Source: DASSKW01 sp035690065 (GTDB taxonomy: Bacteria > Pseudomonadota > Gammaproteobacteria > Natronospirales > REEB76). Taken from it: a stretch of 39,312 bases of DNA. A program made the translations under genes and the position numbers. Location: positions 1 through 39,312 of the forward strand of contig DASSKW010000051.1 in the NCBI GenBank assembly GCA_035690065.1, written 5' to 3'. Positions 1-6,765 of this stretch are shown here, piece by piece; position 1 is the stretch's first letter; each line of letters starts with the position of its first letter. The notes under the pieces were generated by a model. The model had not been told where the DNA came from. It saw nothing but the letters and a program-made list of their open reading frames with translations, and did not search any database.

Positions 1-225
1 GGGCTTCGGGCCGAATCGGACTTGAGAAATGAGAAGATCGGCTTTAAAATTCGCGAACACACTCTCCAGCGTGTCCCTTACCTGTTGGTAGCCGGGGACC
101 GGGAGATGGAAACAGGTTCCGTTGCGGTTCGTACCCGTGAAGGCCAGGACCTGGGCAGCCTCAGTATCGAGGCCTTTGCCCGGCATCTGGCTGACGAGGT
201 CAAGCGGCGCGGAGTATCAGCCTGA
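1..225 (+). CDS. thrS: Threonyl-tRNA synthetase, C-terminal fragment (5' end outside window)
   Basis: The reading frame is open from base 1 and ends at TGA 223-225, so only the last 74 residues are present. The fragment begins GLRAESDLRNEKIGFKIRE and continues through PYLLVAGDREMETGSVAVRTR, which is the class IIa anticodon-binding domain at the C-terminus of ThrRS. The enzyme charges tRNA-Thr in the cytoplasm. The next gene is infC, the usual thrS-infC-rpmI-rplT order in gammaproteobacteria, which strengthens the identification. The catalytic and editing domains lie upstream of the window and cannot be assessed. Confidence 0.95.
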   Translation, partial: GLRAESDLRNEKIGFKIREHTLQRVPYLLVAGDREMETGSVAVRTREGQDLGSLSIEAFARHLADEVKRRGVSA

Positions 226-269
226 ACACCGCGGGCAGGACGCCGTGATGCGGGTTCAGGTTTATTTTT

Positions 270-285
270 GGAGGATCTGCTAATC
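270..285 (+). promoter_or_regulatory. infC ribosome-binding site and AUC initiation codon
   Basis: GGAGG at 270-274 lies 8 nt before an ATC codon at 283-285. No ATG or GTG lies in frame near the N-terminus. Non-canonical AUU/AUC starts are a known hallmark of infC: IF-3 discriminates against them and so represses its own translation. The TTG at 268 overlaps the Shine-Dalgarno sequence itself and is an unlikely start. Confidence 0.75.
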
Positions 286-801
286 AGTTCGGAAAAACGT
301 GCCCGGCGGAACGGGGAGATTACGGCGCCAAAAGTCCGCGTCATCGGACCGGACGATCAGCAAATCGGCATCCTGTACACACGTGAAGCCATCCAGCAAG
401 CCGAAGAGGCCGGTCTGGATCTCGTGGAAGTGTCACCCACGGCGGAACCGCCGGTGTGCCGGATCATGGATTTCGGCAAGTATCTCTTCGAGCAGAACAA
501 GAAGCAGCAATCCGCACGCAAGAAACAGAAACAGATCCAGGTAAAGGAAGTCAAATTTCGCCCGACCACGGATGAAGGCGATTACCAGATCAAGCTTCGC
601 AATCTGACCCGCTTCTTGTCAGAAGGCGACAAGGCCAAGGTAACGATACGTTTCCGCGGCCGGGAGATGCTCCATCAGGAACTCGGAGCCGAACTTATCG
701 ATCGTATCAAGAACGATCTGGGTGAGTTGGCGATCGTGGAGCAGTATCCGAAGCTCGAAGGCAGGCAACTGATCATGGTGGTCTCGCCGAAGAAGAAGTA
801 A
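283..801 (+). CDS. infC: Translation initiation factor IF-3
   Basis: IF-3 binds the 30S subunit, prevents premature 50S joining and checks the start codon and initiator tRNA. With the ATC start the protein has 172 residues, close to the family's usual 170-180. The N-terminal domain contains VRVIGPDDQQIGI and AEEAGLDLVEVSP. A basic linker follows, rich in K and Q (EQNKKQQSARKKQKQIQVKE). The C-terminal domain contains VKFRPTTDEGDYQIKLRN and VTIRFRGREM, all typical of IF-3. The gene lies 57 nt after thrS and is the first gene of the infC-rpmI-rplT unit. The start is chosen from the spacing of the GGAGG element and the known autoregulation of this family. A TTG start at 268 would add five atypical residues. 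Confidence 0.95.
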   Translation: MSSEKRARRNGEITAPKVRVIGPDDQQIGILYTREAIQQAEEAGLDLVEVSPTAEPPVCRIMDFGKYLFEQNKKQQSARKKQKQIQVKEVKFRPTTDEGDYQIKLRNLTRFLSEGDKAKVTIRFRGREMLHQELGAELIDRIKNDLGELAIVEQYPKLEGRQLIMVVSPKKK

Positions 802-836
802 ACCGTCCGCCTACGGGATGGGGTATGCAACTAAAA

Positions 837-894
837 GCGGAATCACATTCCGCCGTCTGGCAATCAGATAAACGCCGCAGGAGCGGGGCCAGAC
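837..894 (+). promoter_or_regulatory. Structured leader between infC and rpmI, candidate L20 control region
   Basis: The 124-nt gap between infC and rpmI can fold. GCGGAAT 837-843 pairs with ATTCCGC 847-853, and GTCTGG 855-860 pairs with CCAGAC 889-894, enclosing 28 nt. In E. coli, L20 represses rpmI-rplT by binding a structured region upstream of rpmI. The position matches, but no sequence match to that operator is claimed. Confidence 0.35.
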
Positions 895-925
895 TCATGA
901 AAAACGCAACACTGGAGTTAGAGTA

Positions 926-1123
926 ATGCCCAAGATCAAGACCAACCGCGCCGCCGCGAAACGCTTTCGCGTTACCGGCAGCGGTAAATACAAGCGTGGC
1001 AATTCGCACAAGCGCCACATCCTCACCAAGAAAAGTTCCAAGCGCAAGCGCCAGCTCCGCGGCGGCGATATGGTGGTCGCACAAGACCACGGCCGCGTGA
1101 AGCAGATGTTGCCTTGGTCATAA
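926..1123 (+). CDS. rpmI: 50S ribosomal protein L35
   Basis: This 65-residue, very basic protein starts MPKIKTNRAAAKRFRVTGSG and contains KRGNSHKRHILTKKS, the L35 signature. L35 is a component of the large ribosomal subunit. The length is exactly that of the family. A GGAG element (914-917) precedes the ATG. It sits between infC and rplT, the conserved order, with only 15 nt before rplT, so the two are very likely cotranscribed and share L20 feedback control as in E. coli. Confidence 0.97.
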   Translation: MPKIKTNRAAAKRFRVTGSGKYKRGNSHKRHILTKKSSKRKRQLRGGDMVVAQDHGRVKQMLPWS

Positions 1124-1138
1124 CGGGAGGATACAGAA

Positions 1139-1498
1139 ATGGCACGCGTTAAACGTTCCGTGGCGGGTCGCGCCCGTCACAAGAAGATCATTGCCAAGGC
1201 CAAGGGTTATTACAACGGCCGCCGCAAGAATTTCAGGACCGCCAATCAGGCGGTGATGAAGGCCGGGCAATACGCATTCCGCGATCGTCGCGCCAAGAAG
1301 CGCGAGTTCCGCGCTTTGTGGGTGGCTCGTATCAATGCGGCAGCACGCCTGAACGGCATGTCGTACAGCCGTTTCATGAACGGGTTGAAGAAGGCGCAGA
1401 TCGAACTCGACCGCAAGGTCCTGGCGGATATCGCCGTGTTCGATCAGGCCGGATTCTCCTCGCTCGTCGAGAAAGCCAAAGCCAGCCTGGCGGCATAA
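1139..1498 (+). CDS. rplT: 50S ribosomal protein L20
   Basis: The 119-residue protein starts MARVKRSVAGRARHKKIIA and contains KGYYNGRRKNFRTANQAV and ARINAAARLNGMSYSRFM, all diagnostic of L20. L20 binds 23S rRNA early in 50S assembly through a basic N-terminal extension. In E. coli it also represses translation of its own operon. GGGAGG (1125-1130) lies 8 nt before the ATG. A strong intrinsic terminator follows at 1542, before pheS. Confidence 0.98.
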   Translation: MARVKRSVAGRARHKKIIAKAKGYYNGRRKNFRTANQAVMKAGQYAFRDRRAKKREFRALWVARINAAARLNGMSYSRFMNGLKKAQIELDRKVLADIAVFDQAGFSSLVEKAKASLAA

Positions 1499-1541
1499 TC
1501 GCCGCGGCGATCGTACCGCGATCCTGAAGGCAATCGAGTGA

Positions 1542-1577
1542 GGGGAAAGGCCGCAAGACCTTTCCCCTTTCTTGTTT
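1542..1577 (+). terminator. Intrinsic terminator after rplT, possible pheST attenuator
   Basis: GGGGAAAGG (1542-1550) pairs perfectly with CCTTTCCCC (1559-1567) around an 8-nt loop, followed by TTTCTTGTTT. This is a Rho-independent terminator shape. In E. coli pheST is attenuated here through a Phe-rich leader peptide (pheM). No obvious phenylalanine-rich leader ORF was found upstream of this hairpin, so ordinary or partial termination is the simpler reading. Confidence 0.8.
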
Positions 1578-1654
1578 CCGGGCCGGTGGTGACAGCCGAC
1601 GCCGGGCAGGAAGACAGGTAGAATCAAACCCGCAACGTGCAACCGGGGACCGAC

Positions 1655-2674
1655 GTGCAGGATCTGGAAAAACTCGAACAACAGTCCAAGTCCGAGATCG
1701 AGGCCAGCGACACGCTCGCGGCACTGGATGAAGTGCGCGTCCGCTACCTCGGCAAGAAGGGTGTCATCACCGAGCGCCTGAAAGCGCTGGGCGAATTGCC
1801 TGCCGCGCAACGCAAGGAAGCTGGCCAGCAGGTCAACCTGCTCAAGCAGACGATTACTGCAGCGCTGGACTCGCGCAAGCAGGTATTGCAACAGCGGCAA
1901 CTCGACGAGCAACTCGCGAGCCAGACGGTGGACGTCACGCTCCCGGGACGCGGTGATACGCCCGGCGGGTTGCATCCGGTGACCCGTTTGCTGGATCGCA
2001 TCGAACAACTGTTCGTAAACGTCGGGTTTCGCGTCGCTACCGGGCCGGAAATAGAAGACGAGTTTCATAATTTCGATGCCCTGAATTTCCAGGCCAATCA
2101 TCCGGCGCGCGCCGAGATGGATACGTTTTACCTGCGTGATCGCAAGTTATTGCTGCGCACGCACACTTCGCCGGTCCAGATACGCGCCATGCAGGCGCAG
2201 GGCGCACCGATCCGCATCATCGCACCGGGTCGTGTCTATCGCTGCGACTCCGATCTGACCCATACGCCGATGTTCCATCAGGTCGAAGGTCTGCTGGTGG
2301 ATGAGAATGTCAGCATGGCGCATCTGCGCGGTATTCTTACCACCTTCTTCAGCAACTTCTTCGAGAAAGAACTGGCGATCCGGTTCCGGCCCTCGTTCTT
2401 CCCGTTCGTGGAGCCCGGCGCCGAAGTGGATGTGCAGTGCGTGTTCTGCAATGGCGAAGGTTGCCGTGTCTGCAAGCACACCACCTGGCTGGAAGTGGCG
2501 GGTTGCGGCATGGTGCATCCCAATGTATTGCATGCAGTCGGCATCGATCCGGAGCGTTACAGCGGTTACGCGTTCGGCATGGGCGTCGAACGTCTCGGCA
2601 TGCTGCGCTACGGGATCAATGACATCCGCATGAATTACGAAAACGATCTGCGCTTCCTGCAGCAGTTCCAATGA
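1655..2674 (+). CDS. pheS: Phenylalanyl-tRNA synthetase alpha subunit
   Basis: This is the catalytic subunit of the cytoplasmic alpha2beta2 PheRS, which charges tRNA-Phe. The GTG at 1655 is chosen because GGGGA (1645-1649) precedes it at 5 nt and the product then starts MQDLEKLEQQSKSEIE, like its homologues. A GTG at 1637 would add six residues. The 339-residue product has an N-terminal coiled coil (about 1-85), then class II motif 2 (around RVYRCDSDLTHTPMFHQVEG) and motif 3 (GFAFG-like YAFGMGVERLGMLRYGI). PSFFPFVEPGAEVDV and a cysteine-rich CVFCNGEGCRVC stretch are also typical. pheT follows after 16 nt. Confidence 0.97.
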   Translation: MQDLEKLEQQSKSEIEASDTLAALDEVRVRYLGKKGVITERLKALGELPAAQRKEAGQQVNLLKQTITAALDSRKQVLQQRQLDEQLASQTVDVTLPGRGDTPGGLHPVTRLLDRIEQLFVNVGFRVATGPEIEDEFHNFDALNFQANHPARAEMDTFYLRDRKLLLRTHTSPVQIRAMQAQGAPIRIIAPGRVYRCDSDLTHTPMFHQVEGLLVDENVSMAHLRGILTTFFSNFFEKELAIRFRPSFFPFVEPGAEVDVQCVFCNGEGCRVCKHTTWLEVAGCGMVHPNVLHAVGIDPERYSGYAFGMGVERLGMLRYGINDIRMNYENDLRFLQQFQ

Positions 2675-2690
2675 GAGCAGGAATCAACGC

Positions 2691-5069
2691 ATGAAAGTCA
2701 GTCTGGACTGGTTGCACGAATTTCTGGACTTCAAGCTCGATGCGACGCAGCTTGCTGAACGCCTGACGCTGATCGGGGTCGAAGTGAGCGCAGTCGATGC
2801 GGCGCATCCCGGGTTCCGGAATGTGGTGGTAGCGGAGGTAGTGGAAGTCTCGCCACACCCCGATGCGGACAAATTGCGGGTATGCAAAGTGCAAACCGGT
2901 TCGGGTGGTGCACTGCAAATCGTCTGTGGCGCACCGAACGTGCGGGCAGGCATGAAAGCCGCTTTGATGAAGGTAGGCGGGCGTTTGCCAGACGGCGACA
3001 GCATCAAGCGTGCGAAACTGCGCGGTGTCGAATCGGAAGGCATGCTTTGTTCTGCCCGCGAGCTCGGCCTCAGTACCGATGCGGCAGGTCTGCTGGAACT
3101 GCCGGCGGATGCGCCGATCGGGACCGAGCTGGGCGTTTATCTGGGTCTCGATGACGCGGTGCTTGAAGTCGAACTTACACCGAATCGCGGCGATTGCCTG
3201 AGCCTGCTGGGCATCGCGCGCGACGCCAGTGCGATGCTCGACACTGATCTGCATCAACCTGCTCCGGTTGAGATCAAAGCGAAGCACCAGGACAAGTTGC
3301 CGATCAAGGTCGATGTGCCGGAGGCTTGCCCGCGGTTTCTGGGTCGCATGATCCGCGGCATCGATCCACAAGCGGCGACACCGTTATGGATACAGGAACG
3401 CTTGCGACGTGCCGGTATCCGTCCGATCAGCCCACTGGTGGATATTACGCAATACGTGATGCTGGAGCTGGGCCAACCCATGCATGCGTATGATCTTGCA
3501 CGTCTCAAGGGCGGCATCGTGGTGCGCTGGGCGAAACAGGGTGAACGTTTGGTATTGCTGGATGGCCGTGAGATCGAGCTTGATCCCGATATGCTGGTGA
3601 TCGCCGACCACGCTAAAGCGTTGGGGCTGGCCGGCCTGATGGGTGGCGAGAGTTCGTCGGTGCAGTCAGATACCCTGGATGTATTTCTGGAATGCGCCTG
3701 GTTTGCGCCGGACGCGATCAATGGACGCGGGCGCCGTATCCCGCTGCAGACGGATGCTGGCTATCGTTTCGAGCGGGGTGTGGATCCGTCCGGGCAAAGG
3801 CGGGCCATGGAGCGGGCGACCCAGCTGATCCTCGATATCTGCGGCGGTGAACCGGGGCCGATTGAAGAAGCAGCCTCGCTCACTCATCTGCCGAAACGGC
3901 CTGAATTGATGCTGCGGCGTACCCGTCTGGAGCGTCTGCTGGGCATGACTATCCCGGATGCCGATGTCAGCCGGATTCTGTCGCGTCTGCAGATGCAGCC
4001 GAAGGCGGCCGGCGAGGGTTGGCGGGTAACTGTGCCCAGTCATCGGTTCGATATCGGGATCGAAGAGGATCTGGTCGAAGAGGTCGGCCGTATCTACGGC
4101 TACGAGCGGATTCCGGTCCAGCATTACGCGATGCCACAAGTGATGGGCGGCAGTAGCGAGGAACAGCTCCATCCCATGCGCTTGCGTCGGACCTTGGTGG
4201 AGCGGGGCTACCAAGAGGCGATCACCTACAGTTTCGTTGCGCCTGCCTTGCAGCAGGCGTTGTCAGATGGCGTGGAGGGATTGGCACTGTCGAATCCGAT
4301 CAGCGCCGAGATGGCAGAGATGCGGCTGAGCCTCTGGCCCGGACTCGTGACGGCTTTGCAACACAATATCAACCGTCAGCAATCGCGGCTTCGTTTATTC
4401 GAGATTGGTATGAGGTTTATTCCTCAACAGGATGATATTAAACAGGAAAATGTCATCTCCGGCTTGAATTATGGAGCGCGTTACCCGGAGCAATGGGGAC
4501 TCCCGGCGAAGCCATGCGATCTCGCAGACATGAAGGCAGATGTTGAGGCATTGCTGGGGATGGGCGGGTATCTTGGTCAGGCACACTACCTGCCGGCCGA
4601 ACATCCCGCACTGCACCCGGGGCAAAGTGCCCGGATCCAGTTGGCGGGCCAGCCAATTGGCTGGTTGGGTGCGATTCACCCGGCAGTGGCCAAGCGACTG
4701 GATTTACCGCCATCGATCTATCTGTTTGAGGTGGAGATTGAGCCGCTTTTGACGGCTAAAATCCCTCAATTCGTGCCTATCTCGCGTTATCCGGCCCTTC
4801 GCCGGGACATCGCAGTGGTCGTTCCAGAAAGTCTGGCAGCGGAGGTCGTGATGCAGGTCGCACGGGGGGCCGCGCCCGAGCTGGTCCAGCAGGCCATAAT
4901 GTTTGACATATACCGTGGCCCAGGGATAGATTCTGGGCGAAAAAGTGTCGCTTTAGGCTTGATTTTACAAGACTCTTCGCGCACGCTAACAGACGAGGCC
5001 GCGGATGCGGTAATGGCCCAGATAACCGAACGGCTACAACGGGAATTGGGCGCAACAATAAGAGATTAA
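2691..5069 (+). CDS. pheT: Phenylalanyl-tRNA synthetase beta subunit
   Basis: The 792-residue protein has the full length of bacterial PheT. In order it shows an EMAP-type tRNA-binding domain (about 39-150: VVVAEVVEVSPHPDADKL, IVCGAPNVR), the B3/B4 domain (about 210-385), which in the family edits Tyr-tRNA-Phe, and the B5 domain (about 400-475). The C-terminal FDX-ACB domain (about 700-792: ISRYPALRRDIAVVV, GLILQDSSRTLTDE) contacts the tRNA anticodon region. AGGA at 2679-2682 precedes the ATG at 2691. It ends 2 nt before ihfA, so pheS, pheT and ihfA form one transcript, as in E. coli. Confidence 0.98.
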   Translation: MKVSLDWLHEFLDFKLDATQLAERLTLIGVEVSAVDAAHPGFRNVVVAEVVEVSPHPDADKLRVCKVQTGSGGALQIVCGAPNVRAGMKAALMKVGGRLPDGDSIKRAKLRGVESEGMLCSARELGLSTDAAGLLELPADAPIGTELGVYLGLDDAVLEVELTPNRGDCLSLLGIARDASAMLDTDLHQPAPVEIKAKHQDKLPIKVDVPEACPRFLGRMIRGIDPQAATPLWIQERLRRAGIRPISPLVDITQYVMLELGQPMHAYDLARLKGGIVVRWAKQGERLVLLDGREIELDPDMLVIADHAKALGLAGLMGGESSSVQSDTLDVFLECAWFAPDAINGRGRRIPLQTDAGYRFERGVDPSGQRRAMERATQLILDICGGEPGPIEEAASLTHLPKRPELMLRRTRLERLLGMTIPDADVSRILSRLQMQPKAAGEGWRVTVPSHRFDIGIEEDLVEEVGRIYGYERIPVQHYAMPQVMGGSSEEQLHPMRLRRTLVERGYQEAITYSFVAPALQQALSDGVEGLALSNPISAEMAEMRLSLWPGLVTALQHNINRQQSRLRLFEIGMRFIPQQDDIKQENVISGLNYGARYPEQWGLPAKPCDLADMKADVEALLGMGGYLGQAHYLPAEHPALHPGQSARIQLAGQPIGWLGAIHPAVAKRLDLPPSIYLFEVEIEPLLTAKIPQFVPISRYPALRRDIAVVVPESLAAEVVMQVARGAAPELVQQAIMFDIYRGPGIDSGRKSVALGLILQDSSRTLTDEAADAVMAQITERLQRELGATIRD

Positions 5070-5071
5070 GC

Positions 5072-5374
5072 ATGGCGCTGACCAAGGCTGAAATGGCCGA
5101 ATCCTTGTTCGACGAGTTGGGGCTGAACAAGCGTGAAGCAAAAGAGCTGGTGGACCTCTTTTTCGAAGAGGTTCGCCTGGCACTGGCCAAGGGGCGCCAA
5201 GTCAAATTATCCGGTTTCGGCAATTTCGACCTGCGGGACAAGAATCAGCGGCCGGGGCGGAATCCGAAGACCGGCGAAGAGATACCGATCACCGCACGCC
5301 GTGTGGTGACGTTCCGACCGGGGCAAAAACTCAAGGCTAGGGTGGAAGCATATGCTGGAAGCCGGGAACAATAG
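5072..5374 (+). CDS. ihfA: Integration host factor subunit alpha
   Basis: IHF-alpha forms a heterodimer with IHF-beta that bends DNA sharply at specific sites and acts in transcription, recombination and replication. The 100-residue protein starts MALTKAEMAESLFDELGLNK and carries KLSGFGNFDLRDKNQRPGRNP, the beta-arm with the intercalating proline, then TGEEIPITARRVVTFRPGQKLK. The alpha subunit is preferred over beta or HU because of the location directly after pheT and the GLNKREAKELVD helix. Its end overlaps the next gene by 23 nt. Confidence 0.97.
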   Translation: MALTKAEMAESLFDELGLNKREAKELVDLFFEEVRLALAKGRQVKLSGFGNFDLRDKNQRPGRNPKTGEEIPITARRVVTFRPGQKLKARVEAYAGSREQ

Positions 5375-5708
5375 CGAGCTTCCGGCAATCCCCGGAAAGC
5401 GCTACTTCACGATCGGTGAAGTCAGCGACCTGTGTGGCGTCAAACCGCACGTACTTCGGTACTGGGAGCAGGAGTTTCCACAGCTCAAACCCGTGAAGCG
5501 GCGTGGCAATCGCCGCTACTACCAGCGGCATGATGTGCTGGTCATCCGTCAGATCCGCAGCTTGCTTTACGAACAGGGCTTCACCATCGGCGGCGCCCGG
5601 CAACAGCTTTCCAGCGACACTGCCAAGCAGGATGTCTCCCAGAGCCAGCAGATCGTGCGTCAGCTCCGCGTGGAATTGGAAGAACTGCTGCAAATGTTGA
5701 AGCACTGA
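5352..5708 (+). CDS. MerR-family transcriptional regulator
   Basis: The 118-residue protein has a winged helix-turn-helix at about 18-86 (RYFTIGEVSDLCGVKPHVLR, YWEQEFPQLKPVKRRGNRRYY), the DNA-binding domain of the MerR family. It ends in a predicted dimerisation coiled coil (QIVRQLRVELEELLQML). There is no C-terminal effector domain and no cysteine pair for metals, so it is one of the short MerR proteins commonly found just after ihfA in gammaproteobacteria. Its regulatory target is not known from the sequence. It overlaps ihfA by 23 nt and is presumably translated from the same message. Confidence 0.9.
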   Translation: MLEAGNNSELPAIPGKRYFTIGEVSDLCGVKPHVLRYWEQEFPQLKPVKRRGNRRYYQRHDVLVIRQIRSLLYEQGFTIGGARQQLSSDTAKQDVSQSQQIVRQLRVELEELLQMLKH

Positions 5709-5723
5709 AGTTCCTGAGCCTGG

Positions 5724-5762
5724 TTCCACCTGGCGCCTTCATCCAGTATCATGCCGGCACGT
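5724..5762 (+). promoter_or_regulatory. Candidate promoter of tRNA-Pro
   Basis: TATCAT (5747-5752) is a good -10 element about 10 nt before the mature tRNA 5' end. It is followed by a GC-rich discriminator (GCCGGCAC), as in stringently controlled stable-RNA promoters. The -35 region (TTCCAC, 5724-5729, 17-nt spacer) is poor. The tRNA could also be read through from ihfA-merR. Confidence 0.4.
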
Positions 5763-5840
<78 letters not shown>

Positions 5841-5966
5841 TCATTTTTGTTTAACAAGGGCTGTCACGGAACCATCCCTGGTAGGCAGCCCAGCCCGGAC
5901 ATCCATGTCCGGTCGTTCAGCCGGAGCCACATGCCACCGGCATGTGGCTGAAAGCGCCGGCTTCAC

Positions 5967-5983
5967 CCTCTCGCCCCGACCAA
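5967..5983 (+). repeat. tRNA-Pro 3'-end copy 1 (exact)
   Basis: CCTCTCGCCCCGACCAA is identical to tRNA positions 5824-5840, covering the 3' half of the T-stem, the 3' acceptor strand, CCA and the next A. There is no matching 5' acceptor strand nearby, so this is not a tRNA gene. Confidence 0.95.
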
Positions 5984-6038
5984 ATAATTCCCGTTCCTTG
6001 AAACTGTCTGTGACGCTCTGGTTCGGGCGTCGTTGATC

Positions 6039-6055
6039 GGATTTGAACCTCCGAC
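6039..6055 (-). repeat. Inverted copy of tRNA-Pro T-arm (17 nt exact)
   Basis: GGATTTGAACCTCCGAC is the exact reverse complement of tRNA bases 5809-5825 (end of variable loop and T-arm). In a transcript running through the tRNA it would be antisense to the T-arm. A GACGC/GCGTC hairpin (6012-6031) precedes it by 7 nt. Confidence 0.95.
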
Positions 6056-6083
6056 TACCGATTTAGATGGGGTCGTCGGTTCA

Positions 6084-6117
6084 TTTTCCGGTTTGGCTGT
6101 CCTGCCAAACCGGAAAA
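6084..6117. repeat. Perfect 14-bp hairpin in the array
   Basis: TTTTCCGGTTTGGC (6084-6097) pairs without mismatch with GCCAAACCGGAAAA (6104-6117) around the loop TGTCCT. It is the strongest hairpin in the array. It is not followed by a T-run, so it is not a standard terminator on the plus strand. Confidence 0.9.
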
Positions 6118-6163
6118 CCCAGGGCTTGCTCCCTGCAAGCCCGTCCATTGTTGCGCAATGGAC

Positions 6164-6180
6164 CCTCTCGCCCCGACCAA
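6164..6180 (+). repeat. tRNA-Pro 3'-end copy 2 (exact)
   Basis: This is a second exact 17-nt copy of tRNA bases 5824-5840, 197 bp after copy 1. The identity with copy 1 extends two bases on each side (AC before, AT after). That suggests the repeats were copied from each other rather than each from the tRNA. Confidence 0.95.
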
Positions 6181-6235
6181 ATTCTCCAGTCCCATAAGTT
6201 TTCCATTTCACGCTCAGAATCGAGCGTTGCTGTGT

Positions 6236-6249
6236 GGATTTGAACCTCC
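6236..6249 (-). repeat. Inverted copy of tRNA-Pro T-arm (14 nt exact)
   Basis: GGATTTGAACCTCC is the exact reverse complement of tRNA bases 5812-5825. It follows an ACGCTC/GAGCGT hairpin (6210-6227) by 8 nt, the same arrangement as in the preceding unit. Confidence 0.9.
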
Positions 6250-6389
6250 TCGGAGGCTCACTTTCGGCCTGCGCAATTCTGCTCCGGCCAGAAGCCCAGG
6301 TCGGGCATCCGACCGCCATGGATGGCGGAAGTGCAGATTTTGCAGGAGCAAAAATCTGCCATGCCCTCCCGTGCGCCGCATGCGGGCGC

Positions 6390-6399
6390 ACCCTCTCGC
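6390..6399 (+). repeat. tRNA-Pro 3'-end copy 3 (truncated)
   Basis: ACCCTCTCGC matches the start of the tail copies (compare 6162-6171) and then diverges into TGACAAAACCG, losing the acceptor strand and CCA. It marks the decayed end of the array and lies directly after the hairpin GTGCGCC/GGCGCAC (6371-6391). Confidence 0.6.
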
Positions 6400-6410
6400 T
6401 GACAAAACCG

Positions 6411-6765
6411 ATTTGGGTTCCATTTGTGAAGTCTTGATAAAGGCATGTTAGCTGCTGAGACGTCTACTCAAGAGATTCGAGCAAGCCGGGAGGCGACAGC
6501 TTGTCGCCGCTGGTTTGAAAAGTTGCGCTTGGTCTCAAAGAACCAAATATCTGTAGTAAAGTAAGGGCCTGGTTTAACAATTATAAGTTCGCGGGCTACC
6601 CCAATCAGCATCCATGGGACTGACGCAGGAAGCGTTAAAGGGCATCGGCATCATGCCGGTGATACTTGTCTGACGGTCAGAGGGTATGGCTGGTCCAGCT
6701 GGCGCGAGTGTGGATTTGCCCAGACCGGCATAATAAATGCGGCGCCAGCGGAGTATCTCTACTCG
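6411..6765. other. Non-coding gap before the propeller diguanylate cyclase
   Basis: No convincing gene was found in these 355 bp. The stretch holds a 7-bp hairpin GGCGACA/TGTCGCC (6492-6508), an AT-rich segment at about 6541-6590 containing TATAAG (6582-6587) without a good -35, and two short near-palindromes (6646-6658 and 6669-6681). It presumably carries the promoter of the downstream operon. No recognisable c-di-GMP riboswitch was seen. Confidence 0.5.

Noticed and set aside
6411..6765. c-di-GMP riboswitch upstream of the diguanylate cyclase
   Set aside because: A GACGC-like segment near 6620 was examined but the GEMM core, tetraloop and receptor could not be found.
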